Source: Flavobacteriaceae bacterium (GTDB lineage Bacteria > Bacteroidota > Bacteroidia > Flavobacteriales > Flavobacteriaceae). Taken from it: a stretch of 32,093 nucleotides of DNA. This document shows positions 1 to 7,864 of this stretch, one piece after another. Where the stretch lies: contig JANQHL010000164.1 in assembly GCA_028277085.1 (NCBI GenBank), forward strand, positions 1-32,093, read 5' to 3'. The position numbers and the translations under genes are program-made. Within the stretch, counting starts at the first letter, position 1; every line of letters starts with the position of its first letter. The notes below the pieces were generated by a model. The model ran no database searches. It saw only the letters and a program-made list of their open reading frames with translations, and was not told the DNA's origin.

Positions 1-1
1 A

Positions 2-94
2 TGGAACTGGGCACATTACCCAAAGGATAGGGAGGATGTGGTATCTCCATGGTTACAGGCATTTATCAACGCCCGGGAATGGTTGGAAAAATAA
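2..94 (+). CDS. C-terminal fragment of an unknown protein (cut by window start)
   Basis: An open frame enters from the left edge and ends at a TAA at 92-94. It encodes about 30 residues rich in Trp, acidic and basic residues and ending in REWLEK. The fragment is too short to assign a family. It ends 24 nt before the next gene on the same strand, so the two may be cotranscribed. It is judged coding from its reading frame and amino-acid make-up only. Confidence 0.5.
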   Translation, partial: WNWAHYPKDREDVVSPWLQAFINAREWLEK

Positions 95-118
95 CGGCCA
101 GAAGGGCTCATTGGGAAA

Positions 119-577
119 ATGGAGATTCGAAAAGCAACAAAAGAGGATGTCCCTAAGATCGTAGCACTACTAGCCGATGATAAACTAGGAAAACAACGGG
201 AGCATTTCAGCCTCCCACTACCCCAGGAGTATGGGGAAGCTTTTGAACGCATACATCGCGATCCTAACCAGGAATTAATGGTTATAGAAGATCATCGCGG
301 TCAAATAACCGGTACACTACAACTCTCTTTTATTCCGTATCTGACCTACCGTGGAGGCATACGTGCACAAATTGAAGCAGTCAGGATCCATAAAGAGCAT
401 CGAGGGAAGGGCCTTGGAAGAAAACTTTTCGAATGGGCCATCCACCGGGCAAAAGAAAGGGGAGCGCACCTGGTACAATTAACCACCGACAAAAAACGCC
501 CGGAAGCCCTGCAATTTTACGAACAATTGGGTTTTACGGCTTCACATGAAGGAATGAAACTGCATCTGAGCACCTAG
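119..577 (+). CDS. GNAT family N-acetyltransferase
   Basis: This 152-aa protein is a single GNAT domain, which transfers an acetyl group from acetyl-CoA to an amine; the substrate cannot be read from sequence. The N-terminus (MEIRKATKEDVPKIVALLAD) is the usual first strand and helix of the fold. The acetyl-CoA pyrophosphate loop is R95-G-K-G-L-G100, followed by the alpha-3 helix. The C-terminal part has the typical RPEALQFYEQLGF signature. Length is normal for a stand-alone member. The ATG at 119 lies 24 nt after the preceding gene. Its stop is 16 nt from the stop of the convergent transporter gene. Only a weak hairpin (CTTC/GAAG, 579-593) lies between them. It is probably cytoplasmic. Confidence 0.9.
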   Translation: MEIRKATKEDVPKIVALLADDKLGKQREHFSLPLPQEYGEAFERIHRDPNQELMVIEDHRGQITGTLQLSFIPYLTYRGGIRAQIEAVRIHKEHRGKGLGRKLFEWAIHRAKERGAHLVQLTTDKKRPEALQFYEQLGFTASHEGMKLHLST

Positions 578-593
578 TCTTCACTTAAAGAAG

Positions 594-1859
594 CTATTGC
601 GTTTCTGCAAGTTTCAGGTCCTCTTCATTCCTTTGATACGCCTTATTAACCGTTCGTTTCATCAATAGCGAAACGATCAACGCAATGACAAACAAGCCAG
701 CAAACACGCCTAAGGTAGTATCCAGGGAACCGGTGGCCTTTTTTACCATATCATAAATGGTAGGACCTACCACGCCGGCAAGCGCCCAGGCCGTTAACAC
801 CATCCCGTGAATAGCGCCCAATTGTTTGGTCCCGAACAGGTCTCCTAAGAAAGCAGGAAGTGTAGCAAATCCGCCACCATACATGGTGATCACCACGAAT
901 AACACGGTGAGGAATAACAATTCTATCGCGATTTTAGGCAAAAAGTAGAAGGCTAATACCTGAAAAGCGAAGAAGATGATATAGGTAGTGGCCCGACCTA
1001 AGTAATCGGAAAGCCCGGACCATATAATTCTTCCAAAACCATTGAACACCCCGATCAGGCCAACAATTCCAGCAGCTTCCATAGGAGAATACGCCAGTTT
1101 TTCCTGCATCATTGGGCTGGCTGCAGCGATGATGGCGATTCCACAGGAAATATTAATAAACATCATGATCCAGATGTAATAAAAACGGGTTGTTTTTAAG
1201 GCAGCATTCGCGTCAATATTGGCGAGATCAGCTTTTACCTTGTTACCTTCTCCGGGGACAAAGCCTTCCGGTGCATAACCTTCCGGGGGCTTTTCCATAT
1301 AGTTTGCAGAGGCGATTATCAAAAACATATAAACCGCTCCCAAAATGTAGAAGGCCGTGGACACCCCTACCCAATCGAATAAGGCTTGCATTACCGGACC
1401 AAACAACAAGGCAGCAAAGCCAAAGCCCATGATGGCCATACCCGTTGCCAAACCCCGTTTATCGGGAAACCATTTCACCAAAGTGCTAACGGGGGTAATA
1501 TACCCCAGACCCAATCCAATTCCTCCGATTACCCCGTAGCACAGGTAAAATAGGGTAAGCGACTCCAATTGTACCGCCAAACCGGAACCCAAAATACCAA
1601 CACCGTAGAACAAACCTGCCGCGGTACCACTTGTTTTAGGTCCTACTTTCTCTACCCATCTCCCTAAAAAGGCCGCTGAAAGCCCCAGTAACAAAATCGC
1701 GATCTTAAACGCCCATTTTATGACACTTCCTTCTACCTCAAATATATCCTTCACCGGATTCGTGATCACGGAATAGGCGTAAACAGACCCGATGGAAATA
1801 TGGATGCCCACTGCAGAGGCGGCAATCCACCAACGGTTTTTAAGTTTTTGTGTATTCAT
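594..1859 (-). CDS. OFA-family MFS transporter (formate/oxalate/pyruvate-type carboxylate transport)
   Basis: This 421-aa membrane protein has about 12 hydrophobic helices and belongs to the oxalate/formate antiporter (OFA) branch of the major facilitator superfamily. Family features include the N-terminal WWIAASAVGIHISIGSVYAY, the loop KWFPDKRGLATGMAIMGFG between helices 4 and 5, and a hydrophilic central loop around residues 185-215. OFA members include the oxalate:formate exchanger OxlT and the pyruvate-induced YhjX of E. coli; substrates vary. Here it is the last gene of a minus-strand operon behind pflB and pflA (44 nt after pflA). The likely cargo is therefore formate, pyruvate or lactate linked to pyruvate cleavage. 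The exact substrate and direction are inference. Confidence 0.88.
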   Translation of the reverse strand: MNTQKLKNRWWIAASAVGIHISIGSVYAYSVITNPVKDIFEVEGSVIKWAFKIAILLLGLSAAFLGRWVEKVGPKTSGTAAGLFYGVGILGSGLAVQLESLTLFYLCYGVIGGIGLGLGYITPVSTLVKWFPDKRGLATGMAIMGFGFAALLFGPVMQALFDWVGVSTAFYILGAVYMFLIIASANYMEKPPEGYAPEGFVPGEGNKVKADLANIDANAALKTTRFYYIWIMMFINISCGIAIIAAASPMMQEKLAYSPMEAAGIVGLIGVFNGFGRIIWSGLSDYLGRATTYIIFFAFQVLAFYFLPKIAIELLFLTVLFVVITMYGGGFATLPAFLGDLFGTKQLGAIHGMVLTAWALAGVVGPTIYDMVKKATGSLDTTLGVFAGLFVIALIVSLLMKRTVNKAYQRNEEDLKLAETQ

Positions 1860-1903
1860 AGTGTTGTTGATTTGTACTGTGACTTAACCTCTTCAGAATC
1901 CGA

Positions 1904-2722
1904 TCAGTTAAGGGTTACTTCCTTAAAGTATCGTTTAAGAATAGCTACAGCCGTTTGTAATTCTTCCTGGGTGTTCTCCCGGGTATTCTTTAAGGGATAT
2001 TCCCATCCCAGGGCCTCCCATTTATGCACTCCAAGTTGGTGATAAGGCTGGATTTCCAACCGTTCTATGGTCTTATACGCTTTAAAATACCTTCCCAACG
2101 CATGCAGTAGCTTTGGGTCGTCAGTGATTCCTGGGATCAGCACATAGCGAAGCCACATTGCCTTACCCGATACTTCCCGGTATTTAGCAAGATTAAAGGT
2201 AGTCTCCTTGTTACGCATGCCAGTAACAGCCTCGTAGCCTTCTTCTGTCATATGCTTAATGTCCAGCATAACAAGGTCTGTATAATCATCCAACAATGCT
2301 TTGGTAAAGTGATTCAGGATCCTGCCATTGGTATCAAGATTGGTATGTATCCCTTCTTCTTTCAATCGTTTAAAAAATGAGAGCAGTGCCTTCGCTTGTA
2401 ATAAGGGCTCGCCTCCAGAGACGGTTACCCCTCCTTTTTTGCCAAAATAGGGCTTCATCTTCACAGCCATCGCGACCAACTGTTCTATATCGCATTCCAT
2501 CCCTCCATCCATGGCAATGGTATCCGGATTATGGCAATAGATACATTTTAGCTTACATCCCTGTAAAAAGATCACCATCCGAATCCCCGGGCCGTCATGT
2601 GTGCCAAAGGATTCAACAGAATGCACCCGTAATATTGTTGGGGTAGTTGTAATAGCGCTTGTTTTGTTGGGAAAGGGCATCTGAATAGTAGTGTTTGGTT
2701 GTTGTTCAGATGCCCTTACCAT
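1904..2722 (-). CDS. pflA: Pyruvate formate-lyase activating enzyme (radical SAM)
   Basis: This radical SAM enzyme generates the glycyl radical on PflB using S-adenosylmethionine and a [4Fe-4S] cluster. The cluster motif CxxxCxxC is C56-KLK-C60-IY-C63, followed by HNPDT. It is preceded by the conserved VHSVESFGTHDGPGIR and followed by GGVTVSGGEPLLQ. From the conserved region onward the length is normal (about 240 aa). The first ~30 residues are an unusual Thr/Pro/Gln-rich extension. The ATG at 2722 follows the pflB stop by 10 nt. An in-frame ATG at 2680 (M15) is an alternative start. A perfect 13-bp inverted repeat (2673-2685/2705-2717) covers this start region. The neighbours pflB and an OFA transporter support the assignment. 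Confidence 0.95.
   Translation of the reverse strand: MVRASEQQPNTTIQMPFPNKTSAITTTPTILRVHSVESFGTHDGPGIRMVIFLQGCKLKCIYCHNPDTIAMDGGMECDIEQLVAMAVKMKPYFGKKGGVTVSGGEPLLQAKALLSFFKRLKEEGIHTNLDTNGRILNHFTKALLDDYTDLVMLDIKHMTEEGYEAVTGMRNKETTFNLAKYREVSGKAMWLRYVLIPGITDDPKLLHALGRYFKAYKTIERLEIQPYHQLGVHKWEALGWEYPLKNTRENTQEELQTAVAILKRYFKEVTLN
2673..2717 (-). promoter_or_regulatory. 13-bp perfect hairpin between pflB and pflA, over the pflA start
   Basis: The arms are AAGGGCATCTGAA (2673-2685) and TTCAGATGCCCTT (2705-2717), exact reverse complements separated by 19 nt. In the mRNA the hairpin begins 15 nt after the pflB stop. If translation starts at 2722 it lies inside the first codons of pflA; if it starts at the ATG at 2680 that start codon is buried in the stem. 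No U-tract follows, so it is not a classic terminator. Setting the PflB:PflA ratio by RNA processing or restricted initiation is an inference. Confidence 0.7.
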
Positions 2723-2732
2723 TAGAAAATAA

Positions 2733-4958
2733 TTACAAGGATTCGTGAAAGGAGCGTGTAATCACTTCCTGCTGTTGCTCCCGGGTTAGTTTGGTGAAAT
2801 TTACGGCATAACCCGAAACCCGAATCGTTAACTGCGGATATTCTTCCGGATGCTCCATGGCATCTATTAGGGTTTCCTTATTCAACACATTAACATTCAC
2901 ATGTTGTGCGCTTCTGGAAAAATAACCATCTAAGATAGTTACCAAATTTTCAATACGGTCCGCTTCATCGGCACCTAGCGATTTTGGTACAATGGAAAAG
3001 GTATTTGAAATACCGTCCAGTGCATCCTCGTAATTGATTTTAGCCACTGAATTCAGCGAAGCTATTGCCCCATTGGAATCCCGGCCATGCATTGGATTAG
3101 CACCAGGAGCAAAGGGAACTCCCATGGCTCTGCCATCCGGTGTGGCTCCCGTTTTTTTACCATAGACCACATTAGAAGTGATGGTCAATACGGATAAGGT
3201 GGGTCGGGCATCTTTATACGCAGGTAATTGCTGTAATTCGTAATTAAAATCTGCCACCGCCTGTGCTGCGAGCTGATCCACACGATCATCATCATTTCCG
3301 TATTTGGGGAAATCTCCTTCAATCCTAAAATCAACCGTTAGTCCCACTTCATTACGTATAGGTAGCACTTTGGCATGCTTAATCGCTGAAAGTGAATCGG
3401 CCAATATGGACAATCCCGCTACACCATAAGCGATATCGATACTTGGATTGGTATCTATTAAGGCCATCTGTGCTTTTTCGTAATAGTACTTGTCATGCAT
3501 ATAATGAATGATGTTCATTGTATCATTATATACCCGGGCAATCGCCTTAGAAGCAATTTTATAATTGACCATTACCCTGTCAAAATCCAAATACCCTTCT
3601 TCCAATGCTGGTATGCTGTCAATTACCTTTTTACCGGTAATTTCACATCGGCCTTCATTAAGGGCCAACAACAAGGTTTTAACCAGATTGGTACGGGCGC
3701 CAAAGAACTGAATGGATTTCCCCAGATCCTGATGGGAAACACAACAAGCAATACCATAATCGTCGGATCCCCTTAGCGTTCGCATCAGATCGTCATTTTC
3801 GAACTGAAGAGAAGACGTAGCGATAGCCACTTTTGCACAAAAGGCCTTAAAATTCTCCGGTAGATTTTCTGACCACAATATGGTGAGATTGGGTTCCGGA
3901 GAAGGTCCCAGGTTATAAAGCGTGTGCAAAAACCGGAATGAAGTTCGCGTTACCTTGGAACGCCCATCGTTAAGCATTCCTCCAATGGCTTCGGTAACCC
4001 AGGTAGGGTCCCCAGCAAAGATTTCATCATAGGCAGCCATACGCGAGTGGCGCACCAAACGAAGCTTCATCACAAATTGATCAATCAGTTCCTGGGCTTC
4101 AACCTCGGTAAGTATCCCTTGCTCAATGTCTCGTTCGATAAAGATATCCAGGAAAGAGGATACATTGCCAAGTGACATCGCTGCTCCGTCCTGTTCCTTT
4201 ACTGCGGCCAAATAGGCCATGTAGGTCCATTGCACTGCCTCCCGGGCATTACACGCCGGACGCTTTAGGTCCAGATCATAGGTTTCGCCTAAAGCTATCA
4301 TTTCTTTCAAGGCCCGGATCTGATCTGAAACCTCCTCTCGCAGACGGATCACCTTATCTGTCATGGGACCCTGAAGCTGTTCTAAATCCTTTAATTTGGA
4401 TTGTATTAAAAATGATATTCCATAGAGGGCCACACGACGGTAATCTCCAATAAGGCGCCCTCTGGCGTAGTTATCGGGTAGCCCTGTTAATATCCCCAGG
4501 GAACGATATTTTTTAATTTCGGGGGTATAGGCGCTAAATACCCCGTCGTTGTGGGTTTTAACGTGTTTTGAAAACAGTTCCGTCAGTTTAGTATTCGGTG
4601 CAAGCCCTTGTTCTTGCAATGCCTTTTGCACCACCTTGAACCCGCCGAAGGGCTTCATGGTGCGTTTTAGCAATTGATCGGTTTGTAAACCAACAATTAC
4701 CTCGTTTTCCTTATCGATATAACCCGCGTCAAAAGCGCTTATTGATGATATTGTTTCCGTATCTACGTCCAATACCCCATTTTTCTCGCGCTCTTCCTGC
4801 ATCGCATTTTTACATATCTCCCATAATTTTTTGGTTTTGACACTAGGCCCCACCAGGAAATCTGCAGTACCATGATAGGGTCTGATGTTATTTAGGACAA
4901 AGTCCCTAACGTTCACTTCTTTGGTCCAAATACCTTCTTTAATTTGCTCCTTTACCAC
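2733..4958 (-). CDS. pflB: Formate C-acetyltransferase (pyruvate formate-lyase)
   Basis: This glycyl-radical enzyme converts pyruvate and CoA to acetyl-CoA and formate without oxygen. The 741-aa length is close to the E. coli enzyme. The adjacent catalytic cysteines are C405 and C406 ([11 protein letters not shown]). The radical glycine is G716 in RVSGYAVNF, 25 residues from the C-terminus. Both a Cys-Cys pair and the RVSGYAV glycine loop are diagnostic of true PFL rather than of diol dehydratase-type relatives. The N-terminus has the usual W-x-x-FxxGxWxxxVNVRDFVxxN style opening. The gene leads the minus-strand pflB-pflA-OFA operon. Its upstream region, shared with the divergent acyl-CoA synthetase, carries a 14-bp palindrome. 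The operon suggests facultative fermentation. Confidence 0.97.
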   Translation of the reverse strand: MVKEQIKEGIWTKEVNVRDFVLNNIRPYHGTADFLVGPSVKTKKLWEICKNAMQEEREKNGVLDVDTETISSISAFDAGYIDKENEVIVGLQTDQLLKRTMKPFGGFKVVQKALQEQGLAPNTKLTELFSKHVKTHNDGVFSAYTPEIKKYRSLGILTGLPDNYARGRLIGDYRRVALYGISFLIQSKLKDLEQLQGPMTDKVIRLREEVSDQIRALKEMIALGETYDLDLKRPACNAREAVQWTYMAYLAAVKEQDGAAMSLGNVSSFLDIFIERDIEQGILTEVEAQELIDQFVMKLRLVRHSRMAAYDEIFAGDPTWVTEAIGGMLNDGRSKVTRTSFRFLHTLYNLGPSPEPNLTILWSENLPENFKAFCAKVAIATSSLQFENDDLMRTLRGSDDYGIACCVSHQDLGKSIQFFGARTNLVKTLLLALNEGRCEITGKKVIDSIPALEEGYLDFDRVMVNYKIASKAIARVYNDTMNIIHYMHDKYYYEKAQMALIDTNPSIDIAYGVAGLSILADSLSAIKHAKVLPIRNEVGLTVDFRIEGDFPKYGNDDDRVDQLAAQAVADFNYELQQLPAYKDARPTLSVLTITSNVVYGKKTGATPDGRAMGVPFAPGANPMHGRDSNGAIASLNSVAKINYEDALDGISNTFSIVPKSLGADEADRIENLVTILDGYFSRSAQHVNVNVLNKETLIDAMEHPEEYPQLTIRVSGYAVNFTKLTREQQQEVITRSFHESL

Positions 4959-5267
4959 GATATATTCTTTGTTAGATTAACACTTGCGTATTTGTTTCGA
5001 AGGCCGAAATTATAATCAACCGGGAACTAATAAGATGATAATTGTCAGTTTTGAGAGTTAAATTTTCATTAATGAAAGTATTACTATTGATTTGTGCTTG
5101 CAGGTAAAGCAAACAAAGGGCTTGTGGAAGTGTGTTTTTTTATGGTTGGATGTTCCTGCGCGTCAAAATTATGGTGGATTATTAAAAATTCCCCTAATAT
5201 TTTACTAAATCCATTTTAAGATATAGCCCGCATTTCATATTTTGCAATTCCTTTACAGTAACTTAAT
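4959..5267. other. Divergent intergenic region between pflB and acyl-CoA synthetase
   Basis: These 309 nt separate two divergent starts and hold no gene. They contain a perfect 14-bp palindrome at 5064-5077. An imperfect inverted repeat spans 5091-5117, with arms TTTGT(GC)TTGC and GCAAACAAA. On the minus strand there is only a one-mismatch TAnnTTTG-like element at 5005-5012. No complete FNR-type TTGAT-N4-ATCAA box is present; isolated half-sites occur. Both promoters should lie here. Confidence 0.6.
5064..5077. promoter_or_regulatory. Perfect 14-bp palindrome, candidate operator
   Basis: TTTCATTAATGAAA is an exact palindrome about 105 nt upstream of pflB and 190 nt upstream of the acyl-CoA synthetase. 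Its symmetry and placement in a divergent control region fit binding by a dimeric regulator. AT-rich palindromes also arise by chance, and no regulator can be named. Confidence 0.4.
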
Positions 5268-7037
5268 ATGCATCCCGTAACCAGACTCTTTGATTTTCCC
5301 TACTACCAGTTGGAAAATCATAACCTTCAAACCACTTTTGCCACCAAGTATGACGGAAAGTGGGTTAAAACTTCCACCCAGGAATATATAGATCAGGCAA
5401 ACGCCATAAGCCGCGGGCTATTGCGAATGGGGGTAAAACCCGATGATAAGATCGCCGTAATTTCCATGACCAATAGAACCGAATGGAACATTTTGGATAT
5501 TGGGGTACTTCAAATAGGGGCGCAAAATGTCCCCATTTATCCTACCATTTCTGAGGAAGACTACGAGTACGTTTTAAATCATTCTGAGGCAAAATATTGT
5601 TTTGTTTCCTGCGATGATGTACTCAAAAAAGTATTGGCCATAAGTGGGAAGACCAAAAAGTTGAAAGATGTTTTTTCTTTTGACGAATTGGAGAATTGCA
5701 ATCATTGGAGTGAAGTTTTGGAAAAAGGGAAAGACGGCTCCAATCAGGACGAAGTGGAGGCCAGAAAGACCAATGTACAACCCGACGATTTGGCCACCCT
5801 TATTTATACTTCTGGAACCACGGGAAAACCAAAAGGGGTTATGCTCACTCATGACAATATAGTTTCTAATGTTATCGCCAGTGAACGCAGGGTTCCGCTA
5901 ACGGGTGGAACTACTGCCCTGAGTTTCTTGCCAGTATGCCACATTTTTGAGCGAATGATACTGTATTTATACCAATATTGTGGTATTCAGATCTATTTTG
6001 CGGAAGGATTAGACAAAATAGCAGTCAACGCCAAAGAAGTAAATCCCCATGTGATGACTGTGGTACCACGGCTCCTTGAGAAGGTTTACGATGCCATAGT
6101 TGGCAAAGGTGAGGAATTGGAAGGTATAAAAAGGAAACTGTTCTTTTGGGCAGTCGATCTTGGATTAAGGTTTGAACCTTATGGCAAAAACGGATGGTGG
6201 TATGAAAAGCGATTAGGAATCGCCAGAAAATTAATATTCAGTAAGTGGAAAGAGGCTTTGGGTGGTGAAGTTGAATTGTTAGTCTCTGGAAGTGCTGCAT
6301 TACAGCCCAGATTGGGTCGTGTTTTCGGCGCTGCCGGCATGCCGGTTATGGAAGGCTACGGCCTTACAGAAACTTCTCCGGTTATTTCAGTCAACGAACA
6401 GGCTAATGCAGGGTGGAAAATTGGCACGGTTGGCCGGGTTATTGATGGCGTAGAAGTTAAAATTGCAGATGACGGGGAAATCCTGTGTAAAGGGCCTAAT
6501 GTAATGAAAGGCTATTACAAGGACAGCAAAAAAACGGCGGAAGTCTTAAAAAATGGTTATTTCCATACTGGGGATATCGGTGAAGTCGATGCTGATGGCA
6601 TCCTGAAGATCACCGATCGTAAAAAAGAAATGTTCAAAACCTCAGGGGGAAAGTATGTAGCACCGCAATTGCTGGAAAACCGCTTTAAACAGTCCCGTTT
6701 TATTGAACAGATCATGGTCGTTGGAGAAGGCGAAAAAATGCCCGCCGCACTGATCCAACCCAATTTTGAGTTTTTGTATTCCTGGGCGGAAGGACACAAT
6801 ATTACATGGGGAGAGAACTCCGATATTTGTGTTAATGACAAGGTAATCGCCCGTTTCCAGGAAGAGGTAGACCTTGCCAATGAGGATTTTTCCAAGTGGG
6901 AAAAGGTTAAGCAATTTCGGCTTACCCCTGATGTCTGGAGTGTAGATGACGGGCATTTGACCCCAACTATGAAACTACGTCGTAAAGTGGTTAAGGAAAA
7001 GTACGTCGATTTATATGACGACATCTACGGGCACTAA
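5268..7037 (+). CDS. Long-chain fatty acid--CoA ligase (AMP-forming)
   Basis: This 589-aa ANL-superfamily enzyme activates fatty acids to acyl-CoA through an acyl-adenylate. The phosphate-binding loop YTSGTTGKPKG starts at Y180. Later motifs are EGYGLTETSP, GYFHTGDIGEVDADG and the hinge/C-terminal ITDRKKEMFKTSGGKYVAP. The segment VVPRLLEKVYDAI followed by a helix near residues 270-300 is typical of the COG1022 long-chain type (FAA1/FadD15-like), not of the shorter E. coli FadD type. It lacks a signal peptide and is probably cytoplasmic or membrane-associated. It stands alone, about 360 nt upstream of the marR-led beta-oxidation operon, for which it would supply substrate. Confidence 0.95.
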   Translation: MHPVTRLFDFPYYQLENHNLQTTFATKYDGKWVKTSTQEYIDQANAISRGLLRMGVKPDDKIAVISMTNRTEWNILDIGVLQIGAQNVPIYPTISEEDYEYVLNHSEAKYCFVSCDDVLKKVLAISGKTKKLKDVFSFDELENCNHWSEVLEKGKDGSNQDEVEARKTNVQPDDLATLIYTSGTTGKPKGVMLTHDNIVSNVIASERRVPLTGGTTALSFLPVCHIFERMILYLYQYCGIQIYFAEGLDKIAVNAKEVNPHVMTVVPRLLEKVYDAIVGKGEELEGIKRKLFFWAVDLGLRFEPYGKNGWWYEKRLGIARKLIFSKWKEALGGEVELLVSGSAALQPRLGRVFGAAGMPVMEGYGLTETSPVISVNEQANAGWKIGTVGRVIDGVEVKIADDGEILCKGPNVMKGYYKDSKKTAEVLKNGYFHTGDIGEVDADGILKITDRKKEMFKTSGGKYVAPQLLENRFKQSRFIEQIMVVGEGEKMPAALIQPNFEFLYSWAEGHNITWGENSDICVNDKVIARFQEEVDLANEDFSKWEKVKQFRLTPDVWSVDDGHLTPTMKLRRKVVKEKYVDLYDDIYGH

Positions 7038-7339
7038 TCGCTGCGCACTAGCTCGCAGAGGATTGTATTTGAAAAACGGCACTGCACAACTGAAATAAAC
7101 CTATAAATTACTGAAGATCAATGGTATTAGGGCGTTAGACAGTACCGCATTGCATTGGTATGGATAGGCTCAGAAAAAGGATTCCTCCTTGCTTTTTTGA
7201 TCCTTATTTTTTTGGTCCTTTAGCGATTTTCCCCGCTATGCTATTCACCAATGTAGATGATGAGATGAAGTGCCCTTAACCGGGAAACCGGAACCAAGAA
7301 GTGCTGGAGAGTCTAATCTACTCCATCCTTTAGCAATCT
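7038..7339. other. Non-coding stretch upstream of marR
   Basis: I see no gene here. Near the end of the acyl-CoA synthetase gene there is a small hairpin (CTGCG/CGCAG, within 7040-7060) without a U-tract. A 5-bp hairpin AAGGA/TCCTT followed by a short T run lies near 7177-7198 and could be a weak terminator. The segment runs directly into the marR operator/promoter. Confidence 0.4.
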
Positions 7340-7369
7340 AAAATTTATTATGCATGCATAATAAATTTT
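7340..7369. promoter_or_regulatory. Perfect 30-bp palindrome, probable MarR operator
   Basis: The left half is AAAATTTATTATGCA (7340-7354), and the right half is its exact reverse complement through 7369; the core is TTATTATGCATGCATAATAA. It ends 3 nt before a Bacteroidota -7 element and 28 nt before the marR start. MarR dimers bind such palindromes and commonly repress their own operons. Acyl-CoA relief of repression is inferred from the genes downstream. Confidence 0.75.
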
Positions 7370-7371
7370 GT

Positions 7372-7379
7372 TATATTTG
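7372..7379 (+). promoter_or_regulatory. Bacteroidota -7 promoter element of the marR-fad operon
   Basis: TATATTTG matches the TAnnTTTG consensus used by the primary sigma factor of Bacteroidota and lies 17 nt upstream of the marR ATG, implying a short leader. No clear TTG -33 element is present; the 30-bp palindrome occupies that position. Binding there would block polymerase. Confidence 0.6.
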
Positions 7380-7396
7380 GAATCCAAAATAGCGCT

Positions 7397-7846
7397 ATGA
7401 AGGATGTAACCATCGACTGGGCCCTACGAGCAACCTGGCAGGCTGTTGCCAAAATGTATAATGAAGAAGCCAAAAACTACGGGCTTACCATGGCTATTGG
7501 CTTTACTTTGCTCAGTATTGATGCGAAGAAAGGGACCCCCAGTACTGCCCTTGGTCCTAGAATGGGAATGGAAGCCACTAGTTTGTCGAGAATCCTTAAG
7601 ACTATTGAAGAACGTGGGTATATTGAACGTAGGCCCAATCCAAATGACGGTAGAGGAGTACTGATCCATCTTACCGCATTGGGATTGGAAAAACGCAAAG
7701 ATTCCAAAGAGGTAGTAATGCGCTTTAATGAAGTGGTAAAGCAACATCTGGACGAAAAAAACCTGGAAGGCTTTTTTAAAACGGTTGAGGTGATCAACAA
7801 ATTAATACAGGACAAAAAAATATACAGCAAAACAACATCAGATTAA
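7397..7846 (+). CDS. MarR-family transcriptional regulator (probable fad regulator)
   Basis: This 149-aa protein is one MarR winged-helix domain. The recognition helix region is GMEATSLSRILKTIEERGYIER. The wing follows with the family's DxR signature in NPNDGRGVLIHLT, and terminal helices form the dimer interface. Length is typical. The start is 17 nt after a TATATTTG promoter element and next to a perfect 30-bp palindrome. It is the first gene of an apparent operon (18 nt before fadN) encoding the beta-oxidation cycle. By analogy with other regulators of fatty-acid catabolism it probably represses the operon and senses acyl-CoA or fatty acid. Ligand and mode of action are inference. Confidence 0.9.
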   Translation: MKDVTIDWALRATWQAVAKMYNEEAKNYGLTMAIGFTLLSIDAKKGTPSTALGPRMGMEATSLSRILKTIEERGYIERRPNPNDGRGVLIHLTALGLEKRKDSKEVVMRFNEVVKQHLDEKNLEGFFKTVEVINKLIQDKKIYSKTTSD

Positions 7847-7864
7847 CTAAACTCAAATCGCAAC

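Noticed and set aside
5091-5117. Imperfect inverted repeat TTTGT(GC)TTGC / GCAAACAAA as a terminator or operator
   Set aside because: It needs a 2-nt bulge, has no U-tract and is weaker than the nearby exact palindrome; kept only as a note in the intergenic entry.
6557-7024. 155-codon open frame antisense to the acyl-CoA synthetase C-terminus
   Set aside because: A shadow of conserved ANL motifs on the other strand; biased Ser/Pro composition.
7177-7198. AAGGA/TCCTT hairpin with T run as terminator of the acyl-CoA synthetase gene
   Set aside because: The stem is only 5 bp and lies about 140 nt after the stop; too weak to list as a terminator.
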